Shown here: piece after piece, positions 42,626-51,419 of the stretch
How the letters are laid out: the number at the start of each line of letters is the position of its first letter
Numbering within the stretch: position 1 is the stretch's first letter
DNA from: Metaruminococcus_A gallistercoris
Lineage (GTDB): Bacteria; Bacillota; Clostridia; Oscillospirales; Ruminococcaceae
Length of the DNA: 64,000 nucleotides
Direction of reading: 5' to 3'
Assembly: GCA_904394975.1 (NCBI GenBank)
Contig: CAJFNQ010000023.1
Span: forward strand, 18,135 to 82,134
Translations under genes and position numbers: made by a program
The notes under the pieces: generated by a model
Seen by the model: the letters and a program-made list of their open reading frames with translations, nothing else
Told to the model about the DNA's origin: nothing
The model's database searches: none

Positions 42626-43639
42626 ATGGCTATTAAAGTTGGTATTAATGGTTTCGGCCGTATCGGCCGTCTCGTTTTCCGTGCCGCTGTCAGCCAGCCG
42701 GACGTTTACGAGGTTGTTGGTATTAACGATCCGTTCATCGATGTTGATTACATGGTTTACATGACCAAATACGACACCATGCACGGCAAATTTGAGGGTG
42801 AAGTTGAAGTTAAAGACGGCAAATTCACCGTTAACGGCAAATCCATCGAAGTTTACGCTTGCATGGATCCGAAAGACATTCCGTGGAAAGACTGCGGCGC
42901 TGAGTACGTTGTAGAATCCACCGGTGTTTTCACCACCATGGACAAAGCAAAAGCTCACTTCGAAGGCGGCGCAAAGAAAGTTGTTATTTCCGCTCCTTCC
43001 AAAGATGCTCCGATGTTCGTAATGGGTGTTAACAATGACAAATACACCTCTGATATGGATATCGTTTCCAACGCATCCTGCACCACCAACTGCCTGGCTC
43101 CGCTTGCAAAAGTTATCAACGATAACTTCGGCATTGTTGATGGCCTCATGACCACCGTTCACTCCACCACCGCTACCCAGAAGACCGTTGACGGTCCTTC
43201 CAAGAAAGACTGGAGAGGCGGACGTGCTGCTGCTGGCAACATCATTCCTTCTTCTACTGGTGCTGCAAAAGCGGTTGGTAAAGTTATTCCGGAACTCAAC
43301 GGCAAACTGACCGGTATGGCGTTCCGCGTTCCGACCCTTGACGTTTCTGTTGTTGACCTCACCGTCAACCTCGCAAAAGCTGCTTCTTATGAAGAGATTT
43401 GCGCTGCTGTCAAAGCTGCTTCCGAAGGCCCGATGAAAGGCATCCTCGGTTACACAGAAGACGCTGTTGTTTCTTCTGACTTCCTGACCGATGCGAGAAC
43501 TTCCATCTTCGACGCTACCGCTGGTATCGCTCTGACCGACAAATTCGTCAAACTCGTTTCCTGGTATGACAACGAGTGGGGCTATTCCAACAAAGTGTTG
43601 ATGCTCATCAAACACATGTACAGCGTTGACCACAAATAA
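42626..43639 (+). CDS. gap: Type I glyceraldehyde-3-phosphate dehydrogenase
   Basis: Glycolytic oxidation of glyceraldehyde-3-phosphate. The NAD loop INGFGRIGRLVFRA, the catalytic Cys in SNASCTTNCLAPL (about residue 152) and WYDNEWGYSN are intact. It has 337 residues. The ATG at 42626 is preferred because GGAGG at 42612-42616 is too close to an ATG at 42620. Codon use is extremely biased, the mark of a very highly expressed gene. Strong terminator behind it. Confidence 0.98.
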   Translation: MAIKVGINGFGRIGRLVFRAAVSQPDVYEVVGINDPFIDVDYMVYMTKYDTMHGKFEGEVEVKDGKFTVNGKSIEVYACMDPKDIPWKDCGAEYVVESTGVFTTMDKAKAHFEGGAKKVVISAPSKDAPMFVMGVNNDKYTSDMDIVSNASCTTNCLAPLAKVINDNFGIVDGLMTTVHSTTATQKTVDGPSKKDWRGGRAAAGNIIPSSTGAAKAVGKVIPELNGKLTGMAFRVPTLDVSVVDLTVNLAKAASYEEICAAVKAASEGPMKGILGYTEDAVVSSDFLTDARTSIFDATAGIALTDKFVKLVSWYDNEWGYSNKVLMLIKHMYSVDHK

Positions 43640-43654
43640 GAATCTGCTTATTTG

Positions 43655-43690
43655 AAAAAAGGGAACGGTTAAACCGTTCCCTTTTTGTTT
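43655..43690 (+). terminator. Terminator of gap
   Basis: AAAAAAGGGAACGGTT and AACCGTTCCCTTTTT form a long stem with T run. Confidence 0.95.
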
Positions 43691-43870
43691 TAAATGAAAG
43701 CGGCAAGGAATATATGGTTCACAAACCAAAACCGATATTTTCACGGCTTTTGAATCGTACAGATTTACAACATTGAGTTGCCAAAAAACACTTTTGTTAC
43801 GATTAAAAGGTGTGTTTTAAGATAAAGATAATATGCAGACGGCAGAGGTTTATTCAAAGGAGAACCGTTT

Positions 43871-44665
43871 ATGACAACGAAAGAAATATACCAGATTGCC
43901 ATGCGGCAGTCTGCGCTGGAACTGGGCTGCAAAGCGGAAGATTTTCTTCAGCGTGAGAATAAACTTGTTTACTCGGTTTGCTCTGATTCGGCGAGAAGTT
44001 ATTTAACGCTTCCGTTTTGCTGCCAAATCGTTTCTTATGGTTCAAATGCGGTGGCGTCTGTCTCGCCCGCTGTAAGCGGAGATGTTCAGTGGTACCTCGA
44101 ACGTTATAAGGTGCCCGGCTGCTTTGAGACCCCGAACATCAATGTTCTTGCCCAAAAACTTGCGCCGTATGGTTTTTCGCTTTGCTTTATGGCGGAATAT
44201 TTTCTGCCGGATGTAGACGCGCTTCACCCGCTGTCATGTGATTTCACAATAAAAAAGCTGTATCACGAAGATTTTGCAGAGCTTTATACGCCCGAGTGGA
44301 GCAACGCGTTGTCGGCCGCACGGCCGCAGCATGATGTACTTGGAATGGGAGCATACCACGATGGAAAGCTGATTGGTTTGGCGGGATGTTCGGCGGATTG
44401 TGAACAGATGTGGCAGATCGGCATTGATGTGCTGCCGCCTTACCGCCGGAAGGGAGTTGCTTCCGCGTTGACAAGCCGTTTGGCTTTGGAAATATTGGCG
44501 GCTGGAAAGGTGCCGTTTTACTGTGCCGCGTGGTCAAATCTTTTTTCGGTGCGCAACGCGATTAAAAGCGGTTTTCGCCCCGCATGGATTGAACTCACGG
44601 CAAAAGAGCAGGCGTTTGTAGAGCGGATGAATCATCCGAATCCGAGCAGCCAAGCAAATTTTTGA
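43871..44665 (+). CDS. GNAT family N-acetyltransferase with unusual N-terminal domain
   Basis: A 264-residue protein. Residues about 155-245 carry a GNAT fold (GAYHDGKLIGLAGCS, IDVLPPYRRKGVASALTSRL, NLFSVRNAIKSGF). Residues 1-140 are a less conserved domain that looks like a second, degenerate acetyltransferase half, as in two-domain GNATs of Clostridia. CAAAGGAG precedes the ATG. The substrate is unknown. Confidence 0.85.
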   Translation: MTTKEIYQIAMRQSALELGCKAEDFLQRENKLVYSVCSDSARSYLTLPFCCQIVSYGSNAVASVSPAVSGDVQWYLERYKVPGCFETPNINVLAQKLAPYGFSLCFMAEYFLPDVDALHPLSCDFTIKKLYHEDFAELYTPEWSNALSAARPQHDVLGMGAYHDGKLIGLAGCSADCEQMWQIGIDVLPPYRRKGVASALTSRLALEILAAGKVPFYCAAWSNLFSVRNAIKSGFRPAWIELTAKEQAFVERMNHPNPSSQANF

Positions 44666-44677
44666 CGCTTGATATAG

Positions 44678-44706
44678 AAAGAGCCGGGAACAAGTCCCGG
44701 CTCTTC
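44678..44706. terminator. Shared terminator of two convergent genes
   Basis: AAGAGCCGGGA and TCCCGGCTCTT pair around ACAAG. It serves the GNAT gene on the plus strand and the 58-residue gene on the minus strand. Confidence 0.85.
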
Positions 44707-44710
44707 TTGC

Positions 44711-44887
44711 TTATTTAATCATATAAGCAACGTTTTCCATCACAGTTCCAATGGTCTTCATCGCCTTGCTGGCGCTCTTCTTCATGATTTTACCTTTTGA
44801 TTTTTTGTGGTTCATCATGTAGGACGCTGTACCAACAACGGCACCGGCAGCAAGTCCTTTTGTCACTGCACTCATCACCTGGTTCAT
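44711..44887 (-). CDS. Small hydrophobic/basic protein, 58 residues
   Basis: The minus strand has AGGAGGG followed by ATG and a 58-codon frame ending in TAA. The product has a Gly/Ala-rich segment (TKGLAAGAVVGTASYMM, residues 9-25), a Lys-rich middle (HKKSKGKIMKKSASKAMK) and a terminal TVMENVAYMIK. This glycine-zipper-like helix plus basic stretch suggests a membrane-associated small protein of the kind seen in Clostridia; function unknown. The ribosome site and the shared terminator support it as a real gene. Confidence 0.75.
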   Translation of the reverse strand: MNQVMSAVTKGLAAGAVVGTASYMMNHKKSKGKIMKKSASKAMKTIGTVMENVAYMIK

Positions 44888-45091
44888 GGGAATCCCTCCT
44901 GCAAAAAATATTTATTGAAGCCGCACTCTTATTGTTGCCGTTCTTACGGCAAACATTCCTGCAAGTGTTTTCCAAATCAGGGGATGATTTTTATAAAATG
45001 CATTATTTTTTTAAAAAATATAATAAAAAACAGTTTATTTTGCTCAAAGGACTGTTTTGCCCAAAAGAAAGCGAAAATATGTTTATTCAAA

Positions 45092-45120
45092 TTGCCAATT
45101 TTCAAAAAAAATACTATAAT
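45092..45120 (+). promoter_or_regulatory. Promoter of the pdxK-ECF unit
   Basis: TTGCCA-N17-TATAAT. The preceding 44888-45091 stretch is AT-rich, holds no convincing gene, and includes the upstream region of the minus-strand small gene. Confidence 0.75.
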
Positions 45121-45139
45121 AATTCTGGAAAAAATGTAG

Positions 45140-45198
45140 TAAGCAGATGTTTTTCAGGCAAAGGGCAGCCGTTTTGCAAACGGTTGGTCATCTGCTTA
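45140..45198 (+). ncRNA. Candidate structured leader of the pdxK operon
   Basis: A 10-bp helix (TAAGCAGATG with CATCTGCTTA) closes a 39-nt interior that holds a 9-bp hairpin CAGCCGTTT-TGC-AAACGGTTG (45166-45186) and a 16-nt one-sided loop. It starts about 13 nt after the expected transcription start and ends 14 nt before the CGGAGG ribosome site. No T run follows, so any control would be at translation or mRNA stability. I do not recognise the class. Confidence 0.45.
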
Positions 45199-45222
45199 TA
45201 ATGAAATAAACGGAGGAAATCA

Positions 45223-46086
45223 ATGTTAAAGAAACAGTCTCTTGTGGCGGCAATTCACGACCTGTCCGGGTTTGGCCGCTGTTCTCTTTCGGTCATCCTG
45301 CCTTGTCTTTCCGCTATGGGTGTTCAGGTCTGCGCGGTGCCGACCGCGGTCCTCTCATCCCACACCGGCGGGCTGGGTGAAGTAGAGTTCCGTGACCTGA
45401 CCGATTACATCCGCCCAGCGCTGGAACATTACAAGCGGCTTGATCTGCCGTTCGACTGCATTTACAGTGGGTTTCTGGGTTCGGAAGAACAGATTTGCCA
45501 CTGCCTTGAGTTTTTCGCGGCGTTTCCGAATGCCTTCAAGGTGGTCGATCCGGTTATGGGCGACCATGGCAAGGCGTACAAAACCTGCAATGAAAAGCTG
45601 CGCGCGCAGATGAAAGAGCTTGTTTCTCATGCTGACCTGATTACTCCGAATATGACCGAGGCATCCATGCTTTTGGGCGAAAGCTATCCCACCGGCCCGG
45701 TGACCCAGGGAATGATCAAATCCTGGCTGCTGCGGCTGTGTAAGCTCGGCCCCAAGTTTGTGCTCATCACCGGCGTTGAGATGGCGGACGGTGAGATCGC
45801 CAACGTGGGGTATGACAGCGAACGCAGCGCGTTCTGGCGGGTGGACTGCGATTATGTTCCCGCGAGTTATCCCGGCACCGGCGATATTTACGCCAGCGTG
45901 ATCGTGGGTTCGCTCCTCACGGGTGACAGTTTGCCGATCGCGATGGAACGCGCGACCCGTTTTCTGGAGCTCGCCATCAAAACGACCTTCAGCTACGGGA
46001 CGGACACCCGTTACGGCGTCATGCTCGAAAGGAATCTTGCCTGGTTGACCCAGCTTCATTCGTTGAAAGGGTATCATTTAATGTAG
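45223..46086 (+). CDS. pdxK: Pyridoxal/pyridoxamine kinase
   Basis: A ribokinase-family kinase that phosphorylates B6 vitamers to the cofactor form. The family features are AIHDLSGFGRCSLSV at the N-terminus, PTAVLSSHTGG, VVDPVMGDHGK and the catalytic PGTGDIYASVIVG near the C-terminus. It has 287 residues and follows CGGAGG. It is 13 bp upstream of an ECF substrate-binding subunit, which points to salvage of imported pyridoxine/pyridoxal. Confidence 0.92.
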   Translation: MLKKQSLVAAIHDLSGFGRCSLSVILPCLSAMGVQVCAVPTAVLSSHTGGLGEVEFRDLTDYIRPALEHYKRLDLPFDCIYSGFLGSEEQICHCLEFFAAFPNAFKVVDPVMGDHGKAYKTCNEKLRAQMKELVSHADLITPNMTEASMLLGESYPTGPVTQGMIKSWLLRLCKLGPKFVLITGVEMADGEIANVGYDSERSAFWRVDCDYVPASYPGTGDIYASVIVGSLLTGDSLPIAMERATRFLELAIKTTFSYGTDTRYGVMLERNLAWLTQLHSLKGYHLM

Positions 46087-46099
46087 GAGAGGATTCCAG

Positions 46100-46681
46100 T
46101 TGAGCAGTTCCAAAAAGTTAACCGTATACGACATCGTCATCGTCGGCGTGATGGCCGCCATCATCTTCGCGCTGACCTATTTTGTCCGGCTTGAGATTCC
46201 AACACCGGCCGGCCCGACCAACATCAAAATTGCAAACGCATTCATCCTGCTCGCAGGCATCCTGTTCGGCGGACTGCGCGGCGGTTTGGCGGGAGGCATC
46301 GGTTCCGCTATTTTCGACCTCATCAACCCGCTTTACATCTCTTCCGCGCCGTTTACCCTCATCAATTTCTTTTTAATGGGTTTTGTCTGTGGCATCATCT
46401 GCTGGATTGGTGAACGCCGCGGCAGTCATAAAATGCTGTGGACGGTCGTTGGTTCTGCGGCGGGCGCGCTGACTTATTATATCCTGTACATTTCCAAGAG
46501 CGTTTTAGAGCTTGTCCTTGCGGGAAGCGATTTCTGGGCGGCGGTCGTCGGTTGTTCCACCAAAATGGTGGCTGGCGGCATCAACATCGTCACCGGTGTG
46601 CTGATTGCTTCTCTGCTGGTGCCGGTTCTCAAAACGGCAGTCACCCGGGTGGGTATTTACCAGAAGATCCACCTGCGCTGA
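46100..46681 (+). CDS. ECF transporter S component, probably for vitamin B6
   Basis: A 193-residue membrane protein with about six helices, TTG start after AGGAGAGG. It has the S-component hallmarks: VGVMAAIIFALTYFV for contact with EcfT and a GPTNIKIANAFILLAGILFG segment, followed by GGLAGGIGSAIFDLIN. The family is the riboflavin-type/DUF1393 S group. Substrate B6 is inferred only from the adjacent pyridoxal kinase. The ATPase and EcfT subunits are not in the window. Confidence 0.85.
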   Translation: MSSSKKLTVYDIVIVGVMAAIIFALTYFVRLEIPTPAGPTNIKIANAFILLAGILFGGLRGGLAGGIGSAIFDLINPLYISSAPFTLINFFLMGFVCGIICWIGERRGSHKMLWTVVGSAAGALTYYILYISKSVLELVLAGSDFWAAVVGCSTKMVAGGINIVTGVLIASLLVPVLKTAVTRVGIYQKIHLR

Positions 46682-46698
46682 TGAATCATGTCTGCTTT

Positions 46699-46735
46699 CC
46701 GGATGAGGCATTTTTCGCCTCATCCGGTTTTTTCT
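46699..46735 (+). terminator. Terminator of the pdxK unit
   Basis: CCGGATGAGGC-ATTTTTC-GCCTCATCCGG followed by TTTTTTC. Confidence 0.95.
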
Positions 46736-46812
46736 TTTTAAAATGCTGGAAAAAAGGGGAAAAGGGTATTATAATAGCACTGTTTAAACAATACAAAGGG
46801 GAAACAGCACAA

Positions 46813-48015
46813 ATGAACATTCGGCAGAATTTCAACCATACCATTGCGGCGAGCTTTACCGGCTCGGCTGTACAGGCAATCATCAACAACTTTGCACCGC
46901 TTTTGTTTTTGACCTTCCAGGCGTCCTACGGCATCTCTCTGGACCGCATTGCGCTGCTCGTGACCATTAACTTCGGTGTCCAGCTGTTTGTTGACCTGCT
47001 GGCGACCAAATTCGCCGATCTGCTCGGCTATCGCACCTGCATTGTCATCGCGCATATCTGCTCCGCCGCGGGACTCATTGGGCTTGCTGTTCTGCCGGAA
47101 TTGTTTGCCGATCACTATATCGGGCTGGTCGCGGCGATCGCGATCTACGCCATTGGCGGAGGGCTCATTGAAGTATTGGTCAGCCCCATTGTGGAAGCCT
47201 GCCCGACCAAACGCAAAGCGGCTACGATGAGCCTGCTACACTCCTTTTACTGTTGGGGGCATGTGTTTGTCGTTTTGGTCAGCACGGCCTTTTTCTCCCT
47301 CGTAGGGATCAATAACTGGAAAATCCTCGCGTTCTGCTGGGCGGTTATCCCGCTCGTTAACACCTTTTATTTTATGCTGGTCCCCATCCGCCGGCCGGTT
47401 GGAGAGGCGGAAGGCTTGAGCGTCCGCAAACTGGCCCGCGTGAAGGTGTTCTGGGTGATGCTGCTTCTCATGATGTGTTCCGGCGCCTGTGAGCAGGCGG
47501 TCAGCCAGTGGGCCTCTACTTTTGCGGAAGCGGGGCTTGGGGTGACCAAGACCATCGGCGACCTTGCAGGCCCGTGTATGTTCGCGGTGCTCATGGGGCT
47601 CGCGCGTGTGTTTTACGCCCGGTTCAGCGAGAAGATCGCGCTGGAGCGGTTCATGTTTTTAAGCGGGGTGCTGTGCGTCGTCAGTTATCTGCTCATCTCT
47701 CTGGTACCGTCTCCGGTGATCGGGTTGATTGGCTGCGGGCTGTGCGGGCTTTCGGTGGGTATCCTCTGGCCGGGCAGCTTCAGCATCGCCTCCCGTGAGA
47801 TCCCACTGGGCGGCACGGCTATGTTTGCCCTGCTGGCGCTTGCGGGAGACCTTGGCTGCTCAACAGGCCCGACCTTTGTTGGGTTTGTTTCCGGCGCGTT
47901 TAACGATAATTTGAAAATCGGCATTCTGGCGGCAATCGTTTTCCCGCTTCTCATGCTGCTCGGATTGTTTTTGTGTGTCATCCTTCACCGGAAAAAAGAG
48001 GCAGAGTCGGTTTAA
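46813..48015 (+). CDS. Major facilitator superfamily transporter
   Basis: A 400-residue protein with about 12 hydrophobic helices, beginning NIRQNFNHTIAASFTGSAVQ. The loop after helix 2 (ATKFADLLGYRTCIVI) and the middle basic loop (PIRRPVGEAEGLSVRKLARV) fit MFS sugar or small-molecule carriers of the FucP/sugar-porter-like type; the substrate is unknown. Translation should start at ATG 46813 behind AAAGGGGAAA; the open frame extends upstream into the ECF gene but is not coding there. A TATAAT at 46770 suggests its own promoter. Confidence 0.9.
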   Translation: MNIRQNFNHTIAASFTGSAVQAIINNFAPLLFLTFQASYGISLDRIALLVTINFGVQLFVDLLATKFADLLGYRTCIVIAHICSAAGLIGLAVLPELFADHYIGLVAAIAIYAIGGGLIEVLVSPIVEACPTKRKAATMSLLHSFYCWGHVFVVLVSTAFFSLVGINNWKILAFCWAVIPLVNTFYFMLVPIRRPVGEAEGLSVRKLARVKVFWVMLLLMMCSGACEQAVSQWASTFAEAGLGVTKTIGDLAGPCMFAVLMGLARVFYARFSEKIALERFMFLSGVLCVVSYLLISLVPSPVIGLIGCGLCGLSVGILWPGSFSIASREIPLGGTAMFALLALAGDLGCSTGPTFVGFVSGAFNDNLKIGILAAIVFPLLMLLGLFLCVILHRKKEAESV

Positions 48016-48136
48016 CGGTACCGGGAATATAGAAAGCGGTTTTTCGTTCTTTAAAAAGAAAACACCGCCGGGGAAGCCGGCGGCAAAATGGAAATAAAAT
48101 AAGGAGCACGGTTTTATTGTAGCCGGCTTAACTTGC

Positions 48137-48171
48137 AAAACAGGGCGAACGCTGTCGCCTTGTTTTTTTTT
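48137..48171 (+). terminator. Terminator after the MFS gene
   Basis: AAAACAGGGCGA and TCGCCTTGTTTT pair around a 6-nt loop, followed by a long T run. A separate short GC hairpin CCGCCGG-GGAAG-CCGGCGG at 48065-48083 lies upstream and lacks a T run. Confidence 0.85.
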
Positions 48172-48242
48172 CGGAAATATGGTTTAATGGTAATGGATTT
48201 GCCGCCGGTTTGGCATGCCTGAAACCGGGGAAAGGAACGAAT

Positions 48243-49406
48243 ATGATCATTATCAACGCGAAAATCCTCACCATGGAAAACGGGGATTATGAAAACGGTT
48301 ATCTTACCATAAATGACGGGCTGATTTCCGCCATTGGCGATATGAAAGACTGCCCTCTTGTGACAGGGCAGGAGGTCGTGGATGCGGGCGGCGGATTGTT
48401 GCTGCCGGGGTTTATCGACGCGCATTCCCACATGGGTATGTGGGAGGATTCGCTCGACTTTGAGGGGGATGACGGCAACGAGGACACCGACCCGGTCACC
48501 CCGCAGCTGCGCGCGGTGGACGCCGTCAACCCTATGGACCGCTGCTTTTCGGAAGCGCTGGCGGCAGGTGTTACCACGGTGCTGACCGGTCCGGGAAGCG
48601 CCAATCCCATTGGCGGGCTGTGGTGCGCCATGAAAACGTTCGGCCGGCGGATTGATGACATGCTGCTTGAACCGGCAGTCGGTATGAAGTTCGCACTTGG
48701 CGAAAACCCCAAAAACGTGTATCACGGGAAAAACCAGACGCCGGTCACCCGCATGGCAACGGCGGCGCTCATCCGGGAACAGCTTGCCAAGGCTAAGCGC
48801 TATATGGAAGACAAGCGCCTTGCGGAAGAAGACCATGAAAATTACGATGAGCCGGAGTATGACGCGAAGTGTGAAGCGCTGTTACCGGTGCTTGCAGGAA
48901 AGATGAAAGCGGTTTTTCACGCACACCGCGCGGACGATATTTTCACCGCTATCCGGTTGGCAAAAGAGTTTCAGCTCGATTACATTCTGGTGCACTGCAC
49001 CGAAGGGTACCGCATTGCCGACCTACTGCGGGAAGAACACGCTAAGGTCATTGCCGGGCCCATTTTGTGCGACCGCTCCAAGCCGGAGCTTTCCAGCCTT
49101 GACCCGAAAGGCCCCGGCATTTTGTGGAATGCGGGCGTGCCTTGTGCCATTTGCACCGATCACCCGGTCATCCCCATCCAGTATCTGCCGCTCTGCGCTG
49201 CGATCGCGGAAGCGGAGGGGCTTGGCTACCGGGAGGCGCTGGAGGCGATCACCATCCTTCCCGCGCGCCTGTTCGGGCTGGATGACCGCATCGGTTCACT
49301 GAAAGTTGGAAAACAGGCGGACGTCGCTTTGTACGATACCGACCCGCTCGGTGTCTGCGCCCGCCCGAAACAGGTCTGGTTGGATGGAAAGAAGGTCATT
49401 GGATGA
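48243..49406 (+). CDS. Amidohydrolase family protein
   Basis: A 387-residue metal-dependent hydrolase. The metal HxH lies in PGFIDAHSHMGMWEDS, further ligands in VFHAHRADD and ILVHCTEGY, and a catalytic Asp in CTDHPVIP. It most resembles the imidazolonepropionase/adenine-deaminase-like amidohydrolases that act on cyclic amides, but I cannot name the substrate. The ATG at 48243 follows GAAAGGAACG. The end overlaps the next gene's ATG by 4 bp. Confidence 0.88.
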   Translation: MIIINAKILTMENGDYENGYLTINDGLISAIGDMKDCPLVTGQEVVDAGGGLLLPGFIDAHSHMGMWEDSLDFEGDDGNEDTDPVTPQLRAVDAVNPMDRCFSEALAAGVTTVLTGPGSANPIGGLWCAMKTFGRRIDDMLLEPAVGMKFALGENPKNVYHGKNQTPVTRMATAALIREQLAKAKRYMEDKRLAEEDHENYDEPEYDAKCEALLPVLAGKMKAVFHAHRADDIFTAIRLAKEFQLDYILVHCTEGYRIADLLREEHAKVIAGPILCDRSKPELSSLDPKGPGILWNAGVPCAICTDHPVIPIQYLPLCAAIAEAEGLGYREALEAITILPARLFGLDDRIGSLKVGKQADVALYDTDPLGVCARPKQVWLDGKKVIG

Positions 49407-50245
49407 GAGAGCTTGACACCGCACGGATCGCCGAAGCGGTCAAACAACTGTGTATTGAGGCGAACAAACTGCTCCCGTGCAGTCTCGCGGGCAGGATCAA
49501 AAGCAGCCGGGAAACCGAGCGTAATCCGCTTGCGAAGGAAATTTTATCCGATTTGGAGCGGAACCTTTCCGCGGCAAAAGAACTGGATATCCCCATCTGT
49601 CAGGATACCGGCATGGCGGTCTGCTTCATCGAGGTGGGGCAGGAAGTCTGCCTGACCGGCGAACCCTACGAGCAGGCGGTCAACCGCGGGGTACGGGAAG
49701 GCTATCTGGAAGGACTGCTGCGCTGCTCGATCGTGGAGGACCCGCTGCGCCGGGTGAACACGGGGGACAATACTCCTGCGATCATCCACACCCGCATCGT
49801 GCCGGGGGACAAGGTCTCCATCATGGTGGCGCCGAAAGGCTTCGGCAGCGAGAATATGAGCAAGAGCCGGATGTTTACCCCCTCCGCCTCCCCGCAGGAT
49901 ATTGTGGATTATGTGGCCGAGTGCGTCCGGGTAGCGGGAAGCAACCCCTGCCCGCCCATCGTGGTCGGCGTGGGAATCGGCGGGGATTTTGAGTACTGCG
50001 CCTATCTCTCCAAAAAAGCCCTCTGCCGGGATGTTTCCCTCCGCAATCCCGACCCGTTCTACGCGGAGATGGAAGAGAAGATGCTCTCTCAGATCAACGC
50101 GCTGGACATTGGCCCCCAGGGGTTTGGCGGAGACACCACCGCGCTCGCGGTCAACATTGAACAGTACCCGACCCACATTGCCGGGCTGCCGGTGGCGGTC
50201 AACATTGGCTGCCACGTCACCCGTCATGCGTCGGTTGTATTATAA
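49403..50245 (+). CDS. Class I fumarate hydratase/tartrate dehydratase alpha subunit
   Basis: A 280-residue Fe-S hydro-lyase alpha subunit. Conserved stretches are ELDIPICQDTGMAVCFIEVG, EDPLRRVNTGDNTPAIIH and PPIVVGVGIGGDF; cysteines for the 4Fe-4S cluster lie in PICQD, SNPCPP and NIGCHV. In two-subunit class I enzymes the beta subunit normally follows at once, but here the next gene is a methyltransferase. Either beta is elsewhere or this subunit has a different partner. Coupled (ATGA) to the amidohydrolase. Confidence 0.88.
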   Translation: MRELDTARIAEAVKQLCIEANKLLPCSLAGRIKSSRETERNPLAKEILSDLERNLSAAKELDIPICQDTGMAVCFIEVGQEVCLTGEPYEQAVNRGVREGYLEGLLRCSIVEDPLRRVNTGDNTPAIIHTRIVPGDKVSIMVAPKGFGSENMSKSRMFTPSASPQDIVDYVAECVRVAGSNPCPPIVVGVGIGGDFEYCAYLSKKALCRDVSLRNPDPFYAEMEEKMLSQINALDIGPQGFGGDTTALAVNIEQYPTHIAGLPVAVNIGCHVTRHASVVL

Positions 50246-50259
50246 GGAAAGAGAACAGT

Positions 50260-51363
50260 ATGAAAGTTACTTTGGTTTGCCCCTGTCTGTTTGGGCTTGA
50301 AAGCGTTCTGGCCGGTGAAATCCGGCGGATGGGCGGTCAGCAGGTTACCGTGCAGGACGGCAGGGTCATGTTTGAGGGCGATGAGACGATGATCGCCCGT
50401 GCGAATCTTGGATTGCGCACGGCGGAACGGGTGCTCATCCGTTTGGGCGAGTTTCCCGCGCGCACCTTCGACGAGCTGTTTGAAGGGGTCAAGGCGCTGG
50501 ATTTTGAATCGTTCATCGGTTCGGCGGACGCGTTCCCGGTCAAGGGCTATTCGCTCAACTCGGTGCTCAAAAGCGTGCCGGACTGTCAGAAGATCATCAA
50601 AAAAGCGGCAGTGGAGTCATTAAAGCAGGCGTATGGCATCTCCTGGTTCGAGGAGACCGGCCCGGTCCACCAGATCCAGTTTTCGCTGTTTAAGGATGTT
50701 GCCACCATCATGCTGGATACCTCCGGCGCGGGGCTTCATAAGCGCGGCTACCGCCAGCAGTCGAACGCCGCGCCGATCAAAGAGACTCTTGCCGCGGGGA
50801 TGCTCGACCTTGCTCACCTGAAAGCGGACAGCTGTTTCTGCGACCCGTTCTGCGGTTCCGGCACTTTTGTCATTGAAGCGGTGACCAAGGCGCTCAACAT
50901 CGCACCCGGTTTGAAGCGGGCGTTCGCGGTGGAAAAATGGGGGCTTCTGCCTGCTTCCGTGTTTGAAAGCGAACGTGCGCGTGCGTTTGACCTCATCCGC
51001 CGGGATGCGCCGTTTGAGGCTTTCGGTATGGATATTGACCCGCAGGCGGTGGAACTCACCCGCATGAACGCGAAAAAAGCGGGTGTTTCCGGCAGGGTGC
51101 GCCTCCAGTGCGCGGACATTGCTTCATTTGAGCTGCCAAAGCCCGGGACCGTGGTGGTGACCAACCCTCCTTACGGCGAACGGATGCTGGAAGTCAAGCA
51201 GGCACAGCAGATCTACCGCACCATGGGCGAGCGGTTTACGGGCGGCAATTTTTACATCATTTCACCGGATGAAGAGTTCGAGCATTACTTCGGGCGCAAA
51301 GCGGTCAAACGCCGCAAACTGTACAACGGCATGCTCCGTTGCCAGTATTACATGTATTATTGA
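50260..51363 (+). CDS. Class I SAM-dependent RNA methyltransferase (RlmL/YpsC family)
   Basis: A 367-residue THUMP-methyltransferase. An N-terminal ferredoxin-like/THUMP region covers residues 1-160 (LVCPCLFGLESVLAGEIRRMG); the Rossmann domain has FCDPFCGSGTFVIEA for SAM and VVTNPPYGERM as the catalytic NPPY. Proteins of this type methylate 23S rRNA guanosine (m2G2445). It lies 14 bp after the fumarase subunit, a neighbourhood that gives no hint on function. Confidence 0.92.
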   Translation: MKVTLVCPCLFGLESVLAGEIRRMGGQQVTVQDGRVMFEGDETMIARANLGLRTAERVLIRLGEFPARTFDELFEGVKALDFESFIGSADAFPVKGYSLNSVLKSVPDCQKIIKKAAVESLKQAYGISWFEETGPVHQIQFSLFKDVATIMLDTSGAGLHKRGYRQQSNAAPIKETLAAGMLDLAHLKADSCFCDPFCGSGTFVIEAVTKALNIAPGLKRAFAVEKWGLLPASVFESERARAFDLIRRDAPFEAFGMDIDPQAVELTRMNAKKAGVSGRVRLQCADIASFELPKPGTVVVTNPPYGERMLEVKQAQQIYRTMGERFTGGNFYIISPDEEFEHYFGRKAVKRRKLYNGMLRCQYYMYY

Positions 51364-51377
51364 CAGCGGATCTGCTG

Positions 51378-51407
51378 TTGACAGGATCTTTTAAAAAATG
51401 CTATAAT
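51378..51407 (+). promoter_or_regulatory. Promoter of the thiT leader
   Basis: TTGACA-N18-TATAAT just upstream of the TPP riboswitch. Confidence 0.85.
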
Positions 51408-51419
51408 TTGACTGCGATC

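Noticed and set aside
44797..45201. Plus-strand open frame in the 44.9-45.2 kb gap
   Set aside because: No ribosome site, opposite the better-supported 58-residue minus-strand gene, and it crosses the pdxK promoter and leader.
46438..46812. N-terminal extension of the MFS transporter
   Set aside because: It overlaps the ECF gene and its terminator in another frame, and the protein family starts at the ATG at 46813 with a ribosome site.
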